Origin: Ancylobacter crimeensis
Lineage (GTDB): Bacteria; Pseudomonadota; Alphaproteobacteria; Rhizobiales; Xanthobacteraceae
Reading direction: 5' to 3'
Assembly: GCF_023016805.1 (NCBI RefSeq)
Contig: NZ_JALKCH010000005.1
Location: 310,001 to 374,000, forward strand
DNA length: 64,000 nt
Positions 44,692-55,300 of this stretch are shown in pieces. A model generated the notes under the pieces. The model worked only from the letters and a program-made list of their open reading frames with translations, searched no databases and had not been told where the DNA came from. Made by a program: the position numbers and the translations under genes. Each line of letters begins with the position of its first letter. Positions within the stretch are counted from its first letter, which is position 1.

Positions 44692-45948
44692 ATGGCGAAA
44701 CGCAGCGGCAGCGCGGATCTTCCGCTCCATGGCGGCCGGGTGCCGGCCTGGTTGGGCGACCGGATGACCCGACTCGGCACCGTGATCACGCAGGCCATCA
44801 TCCAGCATTACGGACGCGACGAATTCCTGCGCCGCCTCGCCAACCCTTTCTGGTTCCAGTCCTTCGGCGCGGTGATGGGGATGGACTGGCACTCCTCCGG
44901 CATCACCACCAGCGTGCTCGGCGCATTGAAGCGCGGACTGGCACCGCTGTCGGGCGAACTCGGCCTGACCCTATGCGGCGGCCGCGGCAGGCACTCCCGC
45001 CGCACGCCGGACGAACTCGTTGCGGTGGGCGAGCGTGTCGGGCTCGACGGCGGTGCGCTTGCCCATGCCAGCCGGTTGGTCGCCAAGGTGGACAGCGCCG
45101 CGGTTCAGGACGGGTTCGATCTCTATCTGCACGGTTTCATCATCGCCGATGACGGCGCCTGGGTCGTGGTGCAGCAGGGCATGAATGAGGAGCGGCGGCA
45201 GGCGCGGCGCTACCACTGGCAGTCCGAAGGGCTGAAGAGCTTCCTCGACGATCCGCACAGCGGCATAGATGGTGCCTCGCGCGGCGATATCATCAATCTC
45301 GCGGATCGCCGTGCGCGTTCCTCGCGGAACGGGCAGCTCTCTCTGCTGTCTGATCTCGGGCCGGACGGGATCGCGCGCGAATGGGGGGCGCTCGCCCGGC
45401 AGGCGCCGAACACCGCGCCGGAGCCGGAGGAAGCGCCGCAGCTCCTGCTGCCTCATCTCGTCATGCCGGCGCGCCACGAGGTGCGGGCCGAGGATATGGT
45501 GCCGCGCCGGCTCCACGCTGCGCTTGCCGCGGCGGCCGAACGGGGGCCGAAAGACTTCGCCGAGCTGCTGCTGGTGCCCGGTGTCGGAGCACGGACGGTC
45601 GAGGCGCTGGCGCTGGTGGCCGAGGTGGTGCATGGCGCGCCGTGCCGGTTCAGTGACCCGGCGCGATTCTCCTACGCCCATGGCGGCAAGGACCGGCATC
45701 CCTTCCCGGTGCCGCTGAAGGTCTATGACGAGACTATCCGGGTCATGGGAGCGGCGGTTGCCAAGGCGAGGCTCGGTCGCGAGGAAGAACTGGCCGCACT
45801 GCAGCGACTGGACCGCGAGGCCCGCCGCATCGAAGGGCTTGCCGGCGGGCGGAGCTGGGACGACATCGTCGCGGACGAGCGCGCCCGCTCGCCCGGCTAT
45901 GGCGGACGCAGCGTGTTCGGATGGGAAGGCCACGCCGCCGGGTCATGA
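44692..45948 (+). CDS. DUF763 domain protein
   Basis: A 418-residue protein with the DUF763 N-terminal pattern: SGSADLPLHGGRVPAWLGDR, then VITQAIIQHYGRDEFLRRLA and FGAVMGMDWHSSGITTSVLG. A possible helix-hairpin-helix, LLLVPGVGARTVEALALVAE, near residue 305 would bind nucleic acid. The family is scattered over bacteria and archaea and has no firmly established function that I know of. ATG 44692 is used (AGG 9 nt upstream); ATG 44671 is an alternative. It stands alone, divergent from macA, and converges on two small leftward genes. Confidence 0.88.
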   Translation: MAKRSGSADLPLHGGRVPAWLGDRMTRLGTVITQAIIQHYGRDEFLRRLANPFWFQSFGAVMGMDWHSSGITTSVLGALKRGLAPLSGELGLTLCGGRGRHSRRTPDELVAVGERVGLDGGALAHASRLVAKVDSAAVQDGFDLYLHGFIIADDGAWVVVQQGMNEERRQARRYHWQSEGLKSFLDDPHSGIDGASRGDIINLADRRARSSRNGQLSLLSDLGPDGIAREWGALARQAPNTAPEPEEAPQLLLPHLVMPARHEVRAEDMVPRRLHAALAAAAERGPKDFAELLLVPGVGARTVEALALVAEVVHGAPCRFSDPARFSYAHGGKDRHPFPVPLKVYDETIRVMGAAVAKARLGREEELAALQRLDREARRIEGLAGGRSWDDIVADERARSPGYGGRSVFGWEGHAAGS

Positions 45949-45956
45949 GACCGTGC

Positions 45957-46247
45957 TCAGGAGCGCGTCCTGCCGGCGGCGTGAATCCTGGAGGTCAGGC
46001 TGGCGAAATCGAAATCGCCATCGGTGCTGTCCATCGCGGCGCGCAGGAATCGGATGGGAAACTGCACCGCCTCGCAATTCGCCGGACTGAGCACCGACCC
46101 GTTGGCCCGGCTCGGTGCCGCCCGTTCCGCGGTGTCGAGCACGGCGGCGATCTCTTCGTTCGAAAGCACACCCTTGCGCCGCAATGCGTCCATGAGGGCG
46201 GTAAGCACCACGATAAGGCCTTCGAGCTGCAGATTGGCGGTGTTCAT
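45957..46247 (-). CDS. Small hypothetical protein
   Basis: A 96-residue protein of unknown function. The N-terminal half is a helical segment (LEGLIVVLTALMDALRRKGVL) followed by SNEEIAAVLDTAERAA, which resembles a short helical regulatory or adaptor domain. There is no signal peptide. An excellent AGGAG lies 6 nt before the ATG, and the frame ends cleanly, which supports a real gene. It is 18 nt downstream of another small gene in the same direction, probably one transcript. Confidence 0.7.
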   Translation of the reverse strand: MNTANLQLEGLIVVLTALMDALRRKGVLSNEEIAAVLDTAERAAPSRANGSVLSPANCEAVQFPIRFLRAAMDSTDGDFDFASLTSRIHAAGRTRS

Positions 46248-46265
46248 GGAAGCTCCTTCCGGCGT

Positions 46266-46667
46266 TCAGCGAACCCTGCGCGTGCCCGCGACAAGCGCAA
46301 GGGCGGCGATGATGCAGGTCGCGATGATCGTCCTTTTTGCCGGCGCTGTCCCGTCCGCCTCGGACGCCGGTCGCAGGGCATGATCGACCCCCGTCCCGAG
46401 CGCGGAGAGGATCGCGGCATCGATGACGGGATGGAAACGCAATGGTCGCCCTGCATGACGCTGCCAGCGCTCCACAAGAGCCATCCACAGCGTCGTCACG
46501 GCCTGTCGGTTGGCAAAGCCGAGCGCGGCTTGGAGTGTCTCGCCATAGCGCCGGTGGGCGGGTCGCAGGACGCGTGTTCGGCCGGTAGCGGATGTCGCGA
46601 GCAGGCACGCCGCGACTGCGCTCGCGGCCAGTCCCGAAAGGAGGATGCGGGTGGAGCAGGAGGGCAT
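46266..46667 (-). CDS. Hypothetical small membrane protein
   Basis: A 133-residue protein with an N-terminal hydrophobic segment (LLSGLAASAVAACLL, residues ~9-24) and a C-terminal one (TIIATCIIAALALVAG, residues ~113-128). Between them is a soluble stretch rich in Arg and Ala. I do not recognise the family. CGGAGG lies 7 nt before ATG 46667, so upstream in-frame starts are unlikely. It is cotranscribed with the 96-residue gene that follows. Confidence 0.65.
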   Translation of the reverse strand: MPSCSTRILLSGLAASAVAACLLATSATGRTRVLRPAHRRYGETLQAALGFANRQAVTTLWMALVERWQRHAGRPLRFHPVIDAAILSALGTGVDHALRPASEADGTAPAKRTIIATCIIAALALVAGTRRVR

Positions 46668-46822
46668 CGGTGGCCTCCGATAATGAGCAATGGGCGGCAT
46701 GTGCACAGGCAGTCCGACAATCACGCGGGCGGCGTACGTGTTCGCGATCCCACTGCCGCTCTCGACGCATTGGATCGAATGGGCGATACCGACGCTCCAG
46801 TCCTTTTCAGCGAGAGAGTGCC

Positions 46823-47017
46823 ATGCCGTCGATCCGTGTCGAACTTCTTCCGGGCCGCACCAATGACCAGAAGCGGGCCTTCGCGGAGGCCGTGACGCGC
46901 GAGAGCGTGCGCATCCTCAATTGCGTGCCCGAAGATGTGGAGATCATCTACACCGAAGTGTCGCGCGACGATTGGGCGGTGGCCGGAAAGCTGCTGAGCG
47001 ATCCCAAGGGCGATTGA
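46823..47017 (+). CDS. 4-oxalocrotonate tautomerase-family enzyme
   Basis: A 64-residue protein. Removal of Met leaves Pro as the N-terminal catalytic base (PSIRVELLPGRTNDQKRAF), the hallmark of the superfamily, and the length is the usual 60-75 residues. Members are hexamers or trimers acting on enol/keto compounds; the substrate cannot be assigned. A GAGAG lies close before the ATG. It stands alone, ending before a bidirectional terminator. Confidence 0.85.
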   Translation: MPSIRVELLPGRTNDQKRAFAEAVTRESVRILNCVPEDVEIIYTEVSRDDWAVAGKLLSDPKGD

Positions 47018-47147
47018 TCCGTAGCGCTGGCAACAAGAAGCCCCGGCATAGGCGATGTTGGGGCATAGAGCTGGAGGTTCGGGCGGACCGCTTGGGGTTT
47101 TCCGGCGCTGCCTCAGGGCGTTGGCGGCTGAACGTGTCCGACACATG

Positions 47148-47184
47148 AAAATGGCGCCCGTTGCATCGCACCGGGCGCCATTTT
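47148..47184. terminator. Bidirectional intrinsic terminator
   Basis: A perfect 13-bp stem AAAATGGCGCCCG / CGGGCGCCATTTT with an 11-nt loop. A-runs and T-runs flank both sides. It lies between the convergent tautomerase gene and the small secreted-protein gene. Confidence 0.85.
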
Positions 47185-47196
47185 CTCGAGCTTACG

Positions 47197-47454
47197 TCAG
47201 TTGGTGACGGCGCGCTTCAGCTTCTGGCCCGGGCTGTTCTTGCCCTTGTAGAGATTGTGGGTCAGCGGCTCGTAGACGGGACGGTGAGCGTTCTTGCGCA
47301 CCTGCTCCTTGCGGATCTGCTCATGCGTCTTCAGCTGGGCATTGCGGTTGCTGGTGCCGAACTTCTTGAGTTCAGGGGACTGCGCATAGGCAGCCGGCAC
47401 CGCAACCGAAAGCGCGACGGCGGCAGCGAGGGCGGTGATGAGGTGGCGCTTCAT
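47197..47454 (-). CDS. Small secreted protein, unknown function
   Basis: An 85-residue precursor with a clear signal peptide (MKRHLITALAAAVALSVAVP, cleavage after AYA). The mature part is about 60 residues, basic and polar, with KKFGTSNRNAQLKTHEQIRK and no cysteines. GGAGG lies 6 nt before the ATG, and a strong terminator follows, so the gene is solid. I do not recognise the family. Probably periplasmic. Confidence 0.8.
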   Translation of the reverse strand: MKRHLITALAAAVALSVAVPAAYAQSPELKKFGTSNRNAQLKTHEQIRKEQVRKNAHRPVYEPLTHNLYKGKNSPGQKLKRAVTN

Positions 47455-47653
47455 GAAATCCTCCGGTCATTCGACACTGCGGGTCGGCTGACCCCGCGTT
47501 CATAGCCATTCAACGCCCGTTGGAGGTTTCCGGTTCCCGTCGAATCCGCCGACTTCCGCTGGGGCATGAACGAGGGACATCGCTCGTGGAGTGGAACGTT
47601 CGCAACCGGCGCGGGCTTATTCCGGCGACATCTCAAAGCTGAAGGACAGTCCC

Positions 47654-47962
47654 ATGCGCGATCCCCGTCTGCTCGACCAGAACCCCGTCGTGGTCGATCC
47701 CGCCAATGTCGATGCGGTGCTCGACGACCGCCCGACGCCCGTCACCAGCCCGAAGGATCCGCCGCTCGCCGAGGTCGACGATAAGGATGTCGATGCCTCG
47801 GACAAGGCCGACGCCGAGGCCCAGAACGAGGAAAGCGATGTGCCGGCAGGCGAGGGCAGGCCGGTCGCGGATGTGGCGCGCGAGGATGCCATGCTGATCG
47901 ACGTGCGGCCCGACGAGCCGGAGCTCGATCTACCGGTCGAGGACGACGACAAGCTGGCGTAA
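47654..47962 (+). CDS. Small acidic, probably disordered protein
   Basis: A 102-residue protein very rich in Asp, Glu, Pro and Val (for example EVDDKDVDASDKADAEAQNE). There is no hydrophobic core, signal or cysteine. AAGGA lies 8 nt before the ATG, and a clean terminator follows 25 nt after the stop. It may be a stress-related acidic protein, but no function can be assigned. It diverges from the small secreted-protein gene. Confidence 0.7.
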   Translation: MRDPRLLDQNPVVVDPANVDAVLDDRPTPVTSPKDPPLAEVDDKDVDASDKADAEAQNEESDVPAGEGRPVADVAREDAMLIDVRPDEPELDLPVEDDDKLA

Positions 47963-47986
47963 CGACCAGCGTCCTGTATGAGAGCG

Positions 47987-48014
47987 AAGGCCCGGCGCAT
48001 TGCCGGGCCTTTTT
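47987..48014 (+). terminator. Intrinsic terminator after the acidic-protein gene
   Basis: A 10-bp stem AAGGCCCGGC / GCCGGGCCTT with a GCATT loop runs into TTTTT. It ends just before the convergent tex gene. Confidence 0.88.
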
Positions 48015-48022
48015 GCGGGCCT

Positions 48023-50359
48023 CTATTTGCCGCGTTTCATCGCTTCCGCCAAAGCGGCGGCCAGCGCGCCGGAAGGGCCGGCATTGCGTGCCGTGTCCGG
48101 TTGCCGGGGCACGCGGGCCGCTCCCTTTGGCGATGTCCGGTCTTGCTGGGGGCCGGCGTCGCGCGTCTGTGCCGCGCCATCCTTGCGCATGGACAGGCTG
48201 ATGCGCTTGCGCGGCACATCCACCTCCAGCACCCGGACCTTCACCACGGCGCCGGCCTTGACCACCTCATGGGCATCCTTGATGAAGCGGTCGGCAAGCT
48301 GGGAGACGTGGACCAGACCGTCCTGATGCACGCCGATATCGACAAAGGCACCGAAGGCCGCGACGTTGGTGACGGTGCCTTCCAGCAGCATGCCGGGCTT
48401 CAGCTGCTTGATATCGTGAACCTCGTCGTTGAAGGTCGCGGTGCGGAATTCCGGCCGTGGGTCGCGGCCCGGCTTTTCCAGCTCGGCGATGATGTCGCGC
48501 ACCGTGGGCAGGCCGAAGGTGTCGTCCACGAAGACGCGCGGGTCGAGCGCCTTGAGCGCCGCGCTGTCGCCCATGAGGGTGCGCACGTCCCGCCCGCAGG
48601 CGGCGACGATCCGCGCCGCGACGCCGTAGGCCTCCGGGTGAACGGAGGAGGCGTCGAGCGGCTCCTTGCCGTTCGGAATGCGCAGGAAGCCGGCGCATTG
48701 CTCGAACGTCTTGGGGCCGAGCCGGGCGACCTTGAGCAGTTCCCTGCGGGAGCGGAATGGCCCGTTGGCGTCGCGATGGGCGATCACGGCCTCGGCCAGT
48801 GACGAGCCAAGCCCGGAGACACGCGCGAGCAGCGAGGCCGAGGCGGTGTTGAGGTCGACACCCACCGCATTCACCGCATCCTCGACCACGGCGTCCAGGG
48901 CGCGGGCGAGGCGGTACTGGTCGACATCGTGCTGGTACTGGCCGACGCCGATCGACTTGGGGTCGATCTTCACCAGTTCGGCCAGCGGGTCCTGCAGCCG
49001 GCGGGCGATGGAAACCGCGCCGCGCAGCGACACGTCGAGGTCGGGAAACTCGTTGGCTGCCGTCTGCGAGGCGGAATAGACCGACGCGCCGGCCTCCGAG
49101 ACCACGACCTTCATGGGACGCTTTTCCGCCGGCATCTCGGCGAGGAGGTCGGCCACCAGCCGATCGGTCTCGCGGCTGGCCGTACCGTTGCCGATGGCGA
49201 TGAGCTCCACCTTGTGCCGGACGATGAGAGAGGCCAACTCGGCCTGTGCCCCTCGCACGTCATTCTTCGGTTGGAACGGGTAAACGGTGGAGGTGCCGAG
49301 CAACTTGCCCGTGCCGTCCACCACCGCGACTTTCACGCCGGTGCGGATGCCGGGATCGAGCCCCATGGTGCAGCGCGAACCGGCTGGCGAGGCAAGCAGC
49401 AGGTCCTTGAGGTTGCGGGCGAAAACGCGGATGGCTTCCTCCTCGGCACGCTCGCGCGCCTCGGTCATCAAGTCTATGGAGAGGTTGAGCGACAGCCGAA
49501 CCCGCCACGCCCAGCGCGCCACCTCCGCCAGCCACTGGCTGCCCGGCTTTCCGTCCGCCGCGATCTGCAGGGCGTTCCCGATCATGCGCTCCACCGGCTT
49601 GAGCGGGGAGGCGTCGTCGGCATCGACGTCGAGCGAGAGGTCCAGCACCTCCTCATTGCGCCCGCGCAGCATGGCGAGAACACGGTGGCCGGGGGCGCTG
49701 GACCACCGCTCGGTGTGGTCGAAATAATCGGCGAATTTGGCACCGGCCTCCTGCTTGCCATCCACCACCTTCGCTCGGAGCATCGCCTTCTCGCGCATAT
49801 GGGTGCGCAGCGAACCGAGCAGGTCGGCATTCTCGGAGAGGCTTTCAACCAAGATGTCGCGGGCGCCCTCGAGCGCGGCCTTCACATCCACGACCTCGCC
49901 GGTGACGAACGGAGCCGCAAGTTCGGCTGGAACCTTGCCGCGATCGGCGAGGATGGCCTCGGCCAGCGGGCCGAGCCCGCGTTCGCGGGCGATCTCGGCG
50001 CGCGTGCGGCGCTTCGGCTTGTAGGGCAGGTAGATGTCTTCGAGCTCCGCCTTGGTCGTCACCGTCGCGAGGCGGCCTTCGAGCTCGTCGGTGAGCTTTC
50101 CCTGGGTGCGGATCGACTCGATCACCGCCGTCCGCCGCGCCTCAAGCTCGCGCAGATAGGAGAGCCGCTCCTCCAGCGTGCGCAATTGGGTGTCGTCGAG
50201 GCCGCCGGTCACCTCCTTGCGGTAGCGCGCGATGAAGGGAATGGTCGCTCCGCCGTCGATCAGCTCTACCGCCGCGGACACCTGCGGCGGACGCGCCCCG
50301 ATCTCCTCTGCGATGAGGCGGGCGATCTGGATGTTCTGGGCGGGGGTGGTCGCGGCCAT
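48023..50359 (-). CDS. tex: Tex-family RNA-binding transcription accessory protein
   Basis: A 778-residue protein, the usual Tex length. N-terminal helices (about 1-320) include [17 protein letters not shown] and [20 protein letters not shown] YqgF/RuvC-like domain follows ([20 protein letters not shown]), then [20 protein letters not shown] with the helix-hairpin-helix [19 protein letters not shown]. The S1 RNA-binding domain is near residue 655 ([20 protein letters not shown]). The C-terminal tail is low-complexity and basic. Tex is a general transcription factor in many bacteria. No operon partner is evident. Confidence 0.95.
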   Translation of the reverse strand: MAATTPAQNIQIARLIAEEIGARPPQVSAAVELIDGGATIPFIARYRKEVTGGLDDTQLRTLEERLSYLRELEARRTAVIESIRTQGKLTDELEGRLATVTTKAELEDIYLPYKPKRRTRAEIARERGLGPLAEAILADRGKVPAELAAPFVTGEVVDVKAALEGARDILVESLSENADLLGSLRTHMREKAMLRAKVVDGKQEAGAKFADYFDHTERWSSAPGHRVLAMLRGRNEEVLDLSLDVDADDASPLKPVERMIGNALQIAADGKPGSQWLAEVARWAWRVRLSLNLSIDLMTEARERAEEEAIRVFARNLKDLLLASPAGSRCTMGLDPGIRTGVKVAVVDGTGKLLGTSTVYPFQPKNDVRGAQAELASLIVRHKVELIAIGNGTASRETDRLVADLLAEMPAEKRPMKVVVSEAGASVYSASQTAANEFPDLDVSLRGAVSIARRLQDPLAELVKIDPKSIGVGQYQHDVDQYRLARALDAVVEDAVNAVGVDLNTASASLLARVSGLGSSLAEAVIAHRDANGPFRSRRELLKVARLGPKTFEQCAGFLRIPNGKEPLDASSVHPEAYGVAARIVAACGRDVRTLMGDSAALKALDPRVFVDDTFGLPTVRDIIAELEKPGRDPRPEFRTATFNDEVHDIKQLKPGMLLEGTVTNVAAFGAFVDIGVHQDGLVHVSQLADRFIKDAHEVVKAGAVVKVRVLEVDVPRKRISLSMRKDGAAQTRDAGPQQDRTSPKGAARVPRQPDTARNAGPSGALAAALAEAMKRGK

Positions 50360-50457
50360 TCCGGTCTCGTCGGTTCGTCACGGGGCGCGAAGTCTAGGTG
50401 CGGCAGCGCTGCCTGCCAATGGTCGGCTCCAGCTTGTGGATGAACGCTGCTGCGGAC

Positions 50458-51519
50458 CTAAAGAACCCGCAGGACGGGCTCGCCCGCAGCCGCCCGGCCG
50501 ATGATTGCGGCGGCGGGATAACCCTCGGCGATCATCCGGGCGACAAGCCCGGATGCCGCTTCCGGCGCACAGGCCACGAGAAGGCCGCCCGACGTCTGGG
50601 GGTCAGTCAGTACATGGCGGGCCGCGTCCGGCAGGCCCTCCGGCAGAACGACGCCCTCGCCATAGCTCGCCCAGTTTCGGTGCGACGCGCCGGTGACGTA
50701 GCCGGCTTCCGCGAGTTCTCCGGCGTGGGCGAGCAGCGGTAGCCGGTCGCGCTCGATCTCGATCGTCAGCTCCGAGCCGCGCGCCATTTCGAGCCCGTGG
50801 CCGAGGATGCCGAAGCCGGTCACATCTGTGATGGCGTGCACGGCCGGATCGCCGCCGAGCACCGTGCCGATGCGGTTGAGCAGCGTCATGCTGGCCACCA
50901 TCTCGGCATAGGCCGGTGGCGACAGCGCCTCCTTCTTGAAGGCCGCGGAGTAGATTCCGACGCCGAGCGGCTTGGTAAGGATCAGCGCATCGCCCGGACG
51001 GGCATCGGCATTGCGGCGGATGGCGCTGCGCTTCGCTGTTCCGATCACCGCAAGGCCGTAGATCGGCTCGGGCGAATCGATCGAATGGCCGCCTGCCACA
51101 GGGATCCCCGCCTCGCCCGCCACGCTGGCGCCGCCCTTGAGGATCTCGCGCACCATCTCGATCGGGATCTTGCCGAGCGGCATGCCGAGGATGGCGAGGG
51201 CGAGGATGGGCCTGCCGCCCATCGCATAGACATCCGAGATGGCGTTGGTCGCCGCGATCCGGCCGAAGGTGAAGGGGTCGTCCACCATCGGCATGAAGAA
51301 ATCGGTGGTGGCGATGATGCAGGTCTCGTCGTCGAGCGCCCAGACCGCCGCATCGTCTCCGGTTTCGGTGCCGACGAGAAGATTGGCGAACGGTCCCGCA
51401 GCGGGCTGATCGGACAGGAGGTCGCGCAGCACGGCGGGCGCAAGCTTGCAGCCGCAGCCGCCGCCATGGGCCAGGCTGGTGAGGCGCAGAGGTGGGGTGG
51501 CGGTCGGGGTGTCGAGCAT
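50458..51519 (-). CDS. selD: Selenophosphate synthase
   Basis: A 353-residue enzyme making selenophosphate from selenide and ATP, the selenium donor for tRNA-Sec. The N-terminal AHGGGCGCK carries Cys22 and Lys25, matching the essential Cys17 and Lys20 of the E. coli enzyme, so this is the Cys form, not a selenoprotein. ATP-binding segments include [23 protein letters not shown] and [14 protein letters not shown] 51519 has GAGGA 7 nt upstream. It is on the strand opposite to fdnGHI-fdhE-selAB and separated from them by a decayed thioredoxin gene. Confidence 0.96.
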   Translation of the reverse strand: MLDTPTATPPLRLTSLAHGGGCGCKLAPAVLRDLLSDQPAAGPFANLLVGTETGDDAAVWALDDETCIIATTDFFMPMVDDPFTFGRIAATNAISDVYAMGGRPILALAILGMPLGKIPIEMVREILKGGASVAGEAGIPVAGGHSIDSPEPIYGLAVIGTAKRSAIRRNADARPGDALILTKPLGVGIYSAAFKKEALSPPAYAEMVASMTLLNRIGTVLGGDPAVHAITDVTGFGILGHGLEMARGSELTIEIERDRLPLLAHAGELAEAGYVTGASHRNWASYGEGVVLPEGLPDAARHVLTDPQTSGGLLVACAPEAASGLVARMIAEGYPAAAIIGRAAAGEPVLRVL

Positions 51520-51559
51520 GGCAGGTCCTCGGGGGTGCGTCGGCCGGATGCGGGGTGAC

Positions 51560-52024
51560 GGGCAGGAAGCGAGTGCTGCGGCAGCGGCAGGCGACGTCCA
51601 GTCGACAGGATCATCAACGACCCGCGCATTTCGGCCGGTGCCGTCGCTGCCGAAGCTGGTGCGCGGCGTGTCGAAGCCCCAGGCACGGAATGCCACGCGG
51701 TTTTCATCGACGAGAATCGGAAAGTCTACGGGAGCGGCGTGGTAAAGATGGGCTCGCCGGTTCCTCCCCGCATGGCGCACACCAGGTGGCGAAGAAATGC
51801 ACGATCACCGCGCGGTCGTGCAACGCGTCGAAACGGTATTCGACACCATCGAGATCCCGCGGTGAAAGAGCAGGTGCCTGGGATCCGCCCAATGAAGAGG
51901 CGCACGCGCCGGGCGGCGCGAGCATCAGAAACAGCGTCACTGCCGGCAGCAAGGCGTGAGCAGCGATGCGATCCTTCGAGCCCCGGCACGCGGGAGCGAC
52001 GATCTCGTTCACTATGACGTGCAC
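51560..52024 (-). pseudogene. Degraded TlpA/ResA-like thioredoxin gene
   Basis: One frame gives an export-signal-like start (ALLPAVTLFLMLAPPGACA) and the thioredoxin core [16 protein letters not shown], then runs into nonsense and stops. Another frame just downstream continues with the family's C-terminal half: [20 protein letters not shown] and [13 protein letters not shown]. Only about a dozen codons lie between them, where an intact TlpA-like protein has about 60, so an internal deletion plus frameshift destroyed the gene. The second frame runs on into selD without a stop of its own. Confidence 0.65.
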
Positions 52025-52109
52025 TTTGCCGTCTCGGCATCAGCATCGTCAACCGATCGGCAGGCTCGGGCGGCTCACATGACGTTGAGGATATTACGTA
52101 AAGTCATAA

Positions 52110-52133
52110 CGTTATTTTCGGTGAGGAATAACG
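52110..52133. promoter_or_regulatory. Candidate ModE (molybdate regulator) operator
   Basis: CGTTAT-N12-ATAACG, with identical half-sites and spacing to the ModE site of E. coli modA. It lies about 80 nt upstream of the predicted -35 of fdnG, a place suited to activation. Formate dehydrogenase needs a molybdenum or tungsten cofactor, so control by molybdate would make sense. No modE gene is in the window. Confidence 0.5.
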
Positions 52134-52211
52134 AATTTCACTTCGCCTGAAACGCGTTCGAAACGGCTTCAATCTCAAGCGCTTGTGTTGAGTGCTCGAC
52201 CTTTTGCCTGT

Positions 52212-52240
52212 TTGACATTGGACAAGGTCAAAAATAGCTT
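52212..52240 (+). promoter_or_regulatory. Candidate promoter of the fdn operon
   Basis: TTGACA (52212-52217), 17-nt spacer, TAGCTT (52235-52240). The -35 also begins an inverted repeat TTGAC-N10-GTCAA that could be a regulator site. The start codon of fdnG lies about 60 nt downstream of the predicted transcription start. Confidence 0.55.
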
Positions 52241-52308
52241 TGGAACCGATCGTACCCCGTCGGGGTCAATCCTGCGGCGACTCGAGAGCTGGTCGGGAGG
52301 GACTTGAG

Positions 52309-55300
52309 ATGAACATGGAGCTGTCGCGGCGCGCGTTCTTGCGAACGGCGGGTGCGGGGCTCGCGGGGACCACGTTGGGAGCCATGGGCTTCGGCGCGGT
52401 CGAGGAGGCGATGGCGGCGGCCATCCGGCCCTTCAAGCTCGCGAACACCACGGAGACACGCAACACCTGCACCTATTGCTCGGTGGCCTGCGGGATCATC
52501 CTTTATTCGAAGGGCGATCTCAGGAAGGGCGAGCGTGCGGAGATCACCCATGTCGAGGGTGACAGCGATCACCCGACCAATCGCGGCACCCTGTGCCCCA
52601 AGGGTGCGGCGCTGCTGGATATCATCCATTCGAAGAGCCGCCTCCAGTTCCCGATGCTGCGCAAGGCTGGCTCCGACCGGTTCGAGCGGGTCTCATGGGA
52701 CGAGGCGCTCGACAAGATCGCCCGGGCCATGAAGGATGATCGCGATGCCAATTTTATCGCGACCAACAAGGACGGCGTGACGGTGAACCGGTGGACCACC
52801 ACCGGCTTCCTCGCTGCCTCCGCGACCACCAACGAAACCGCGTGGTGCACCTATAAGGTGGTGCGCTCGATGGGAATTGTAGCGTTCGACAATCAGGCAC
52901 GCGTCTGACACGGCCCGACGGTGGCGAGTCTCGCCCCAACATTTGGCCGTGGCGCTATGACGAACGCCTGGACGGACATCAAGAATACCGACCTTGTCGT
53001 GATCATGGGCGGCAATGCGGCGGAAGCTCATCCGTGCGGCTTCAAATGGGTCACCGAGGCGAAGGCCAATCGCGGTGCGAAGCTGATCGTCGTCGATCCG
53101 CGCTACACGCGCTCGGCATCGGTGTCGGACTATTACGCACCGATCCGGCAGGGTTCGGACATCGCCTTCCTGATGGGCGTCATCAATTACTGCATCCAGA
53201 ACGACAAGGTGCAGTGGGACTATGTCAAGGCGTTCACCAACGCCGCCTACGTCGTGAAGGACGGCTTTGCCTACAAGGACGGCTTGTTCACCGGCTATGA
53301 CGAGACCAAGCGCGACTACGATCGGTCGAGCTGGGACTACGTTATCGGCGAGGACGGTTATGCAGTGGTGGACGACACCCTGCAGAATCCGCGCTGCGTG
53401 TGGAACCTGCTGAAGGAGCACGTCTCGGTCTACACGCCCGAGATGGTGAACCGCATCTGCGGCACCCCGAAGGACAAGTTCCTGAAGGTGTGCGAGATGG
53501 TGGCCGAGTGTTCGTCCAAGACCAAGACCATGACCTCGATGTACGCGCTTGGCTGGACGCAGCATTCAAAGGGTGCGCAGAACATCCGCGGCATGGCCAT
53601 GCTCCAGCTCATCCTGGGCAATATCGGCGTGCGCGGCGGCGGCATGAATGCGCTGCGCGGACATTCCAACATCCAGGGGCTCACCGACCTCGGCCTCATG
53701 TCGAACCTTATCCCGGGCTATCTCAATATCCCGACCGAAAAGGAGAAGGACTTCGCCACCTACATGTCGACCCGCGGCTTCAAGCCGTTGCGGCCGAACC
53801 AGATGAGCTACTGGCAGAACTACAAGAAGTTCTTCGTCAGCTTCCAGAAGGCGATGTGGGGCAAGGCGGCGACCCTCGAGAACGACTGGAGCTATAGCTG
53901 GCTCCCGAAGCTCGACGTGCCTTCCTACGACATCCTCCGCGCCTTCGAGATGATGAAGAACGGGCAGATGAACCTCTATTTCTGCCAGGGGTTCAATCCG
54001 CTGCAGGCGGTGCCGAACAAGGCCAAGCTCGCCGAGGCGCTCGGCAAGCTGAAGCTGCTCGTCATCATGGACCCGCTGGAGACCGAGACCGCCCGGTTCT
54101 GGGAGAACCACGGCGTCTACAATCCGGCGGACCCCTCCGCGATCAAGACCGAGGTGCTTCAGCTTCCCACTACATGCTTCGCCGAGGACGAGGGCTCGCT
54201 CGTCAATTCGGGGCGCTGGCTGCAGTGGCATTGGCCGGGCGGTTCGCCTCCCGGCGAAGCCAAGACTGACAGTGCGATCATGGCAGGCGTCTTCCTGCGC
54301 CTGCGCGATCTCTATGCGAAGGAAGGTGGCGCCTTCCCGGATCCCATCGTCAATCTCGACTGGCGCTATGCGGACCCGAAGGAGCCGAAGGCGGAGGAAC
54401 TGGCGAAGGAGATGAACGGATACGTCATTTCCGACGTGATGGATCCTGCCGATCCGACAAAGAAGGTGCTGGAGGCCGGCAAGCAGCTCGCGAGCTTCGG
54501 CCTGCTGCGCGACGACGGCACAACGGCCTCGGGCTGCTGGATCTTCACCGGTTGCTTCACCGAGGCCGGGAACATGATGGCGCGACGGGACAATTCCGAC
54601 CCCGACGATACCGGCATGTATCTGAAGTGGTCGTTTGCCTGGCCGGCGAACCGGCGCATCCTCTACAACCGCGCTTCGTGCGACATCGACGGCAAGCCGT
54701 GGGATCCCTCGCGCAAGCTGATCGAATGGGACGGCGCGAAATGGGCCGGCTATGACGTGCCGGATATCGCGCCGACCGCCAAGCCGCATGATGTCGGGCC
54801 GTTCATCATGAACCCGGAGGGCGTTTCGCGCCTGTTTACCCGAGGCATGATGCGGGACGGGCCATTCCCCGCGCATTACGAGCCGTTCGAAAGCCCGGTG
54901 GTGAATGTCGTTGCCCCGAAGATCAAGGGCAACCCTGTCGCGCGCGTGTTCAAGGATGATCTCAGCCAGTTCGCCGAGACCGCGTCGCCTGAATTCCCCT
55001 ATGCCGCGACCTCCTATCGTCTGACGGAGCATTTCCACTACTGGACCAAGAACAATCACGTGAACGCGGTCCTTCAGCCGGAGTCCTTCGTCGAACTTTC
55101 GGAGGAGCTGGCGAAGGAGAAGTCGATCACCAATGGCGGCTGGGTGCGGGTCTGGTCAAAGCGCGGCTCGCTCTACGCCAAGGCCATGGTGACGAAGCGC
55201 ATCCGTCCGCTCACCTGCGACGGCAAGACGATCCATGTGGTTGGCATCCCGATCCACTGGGGCTTCATCGGCGCCGCGCGCAAGGGCTTCCCCGCCAATG

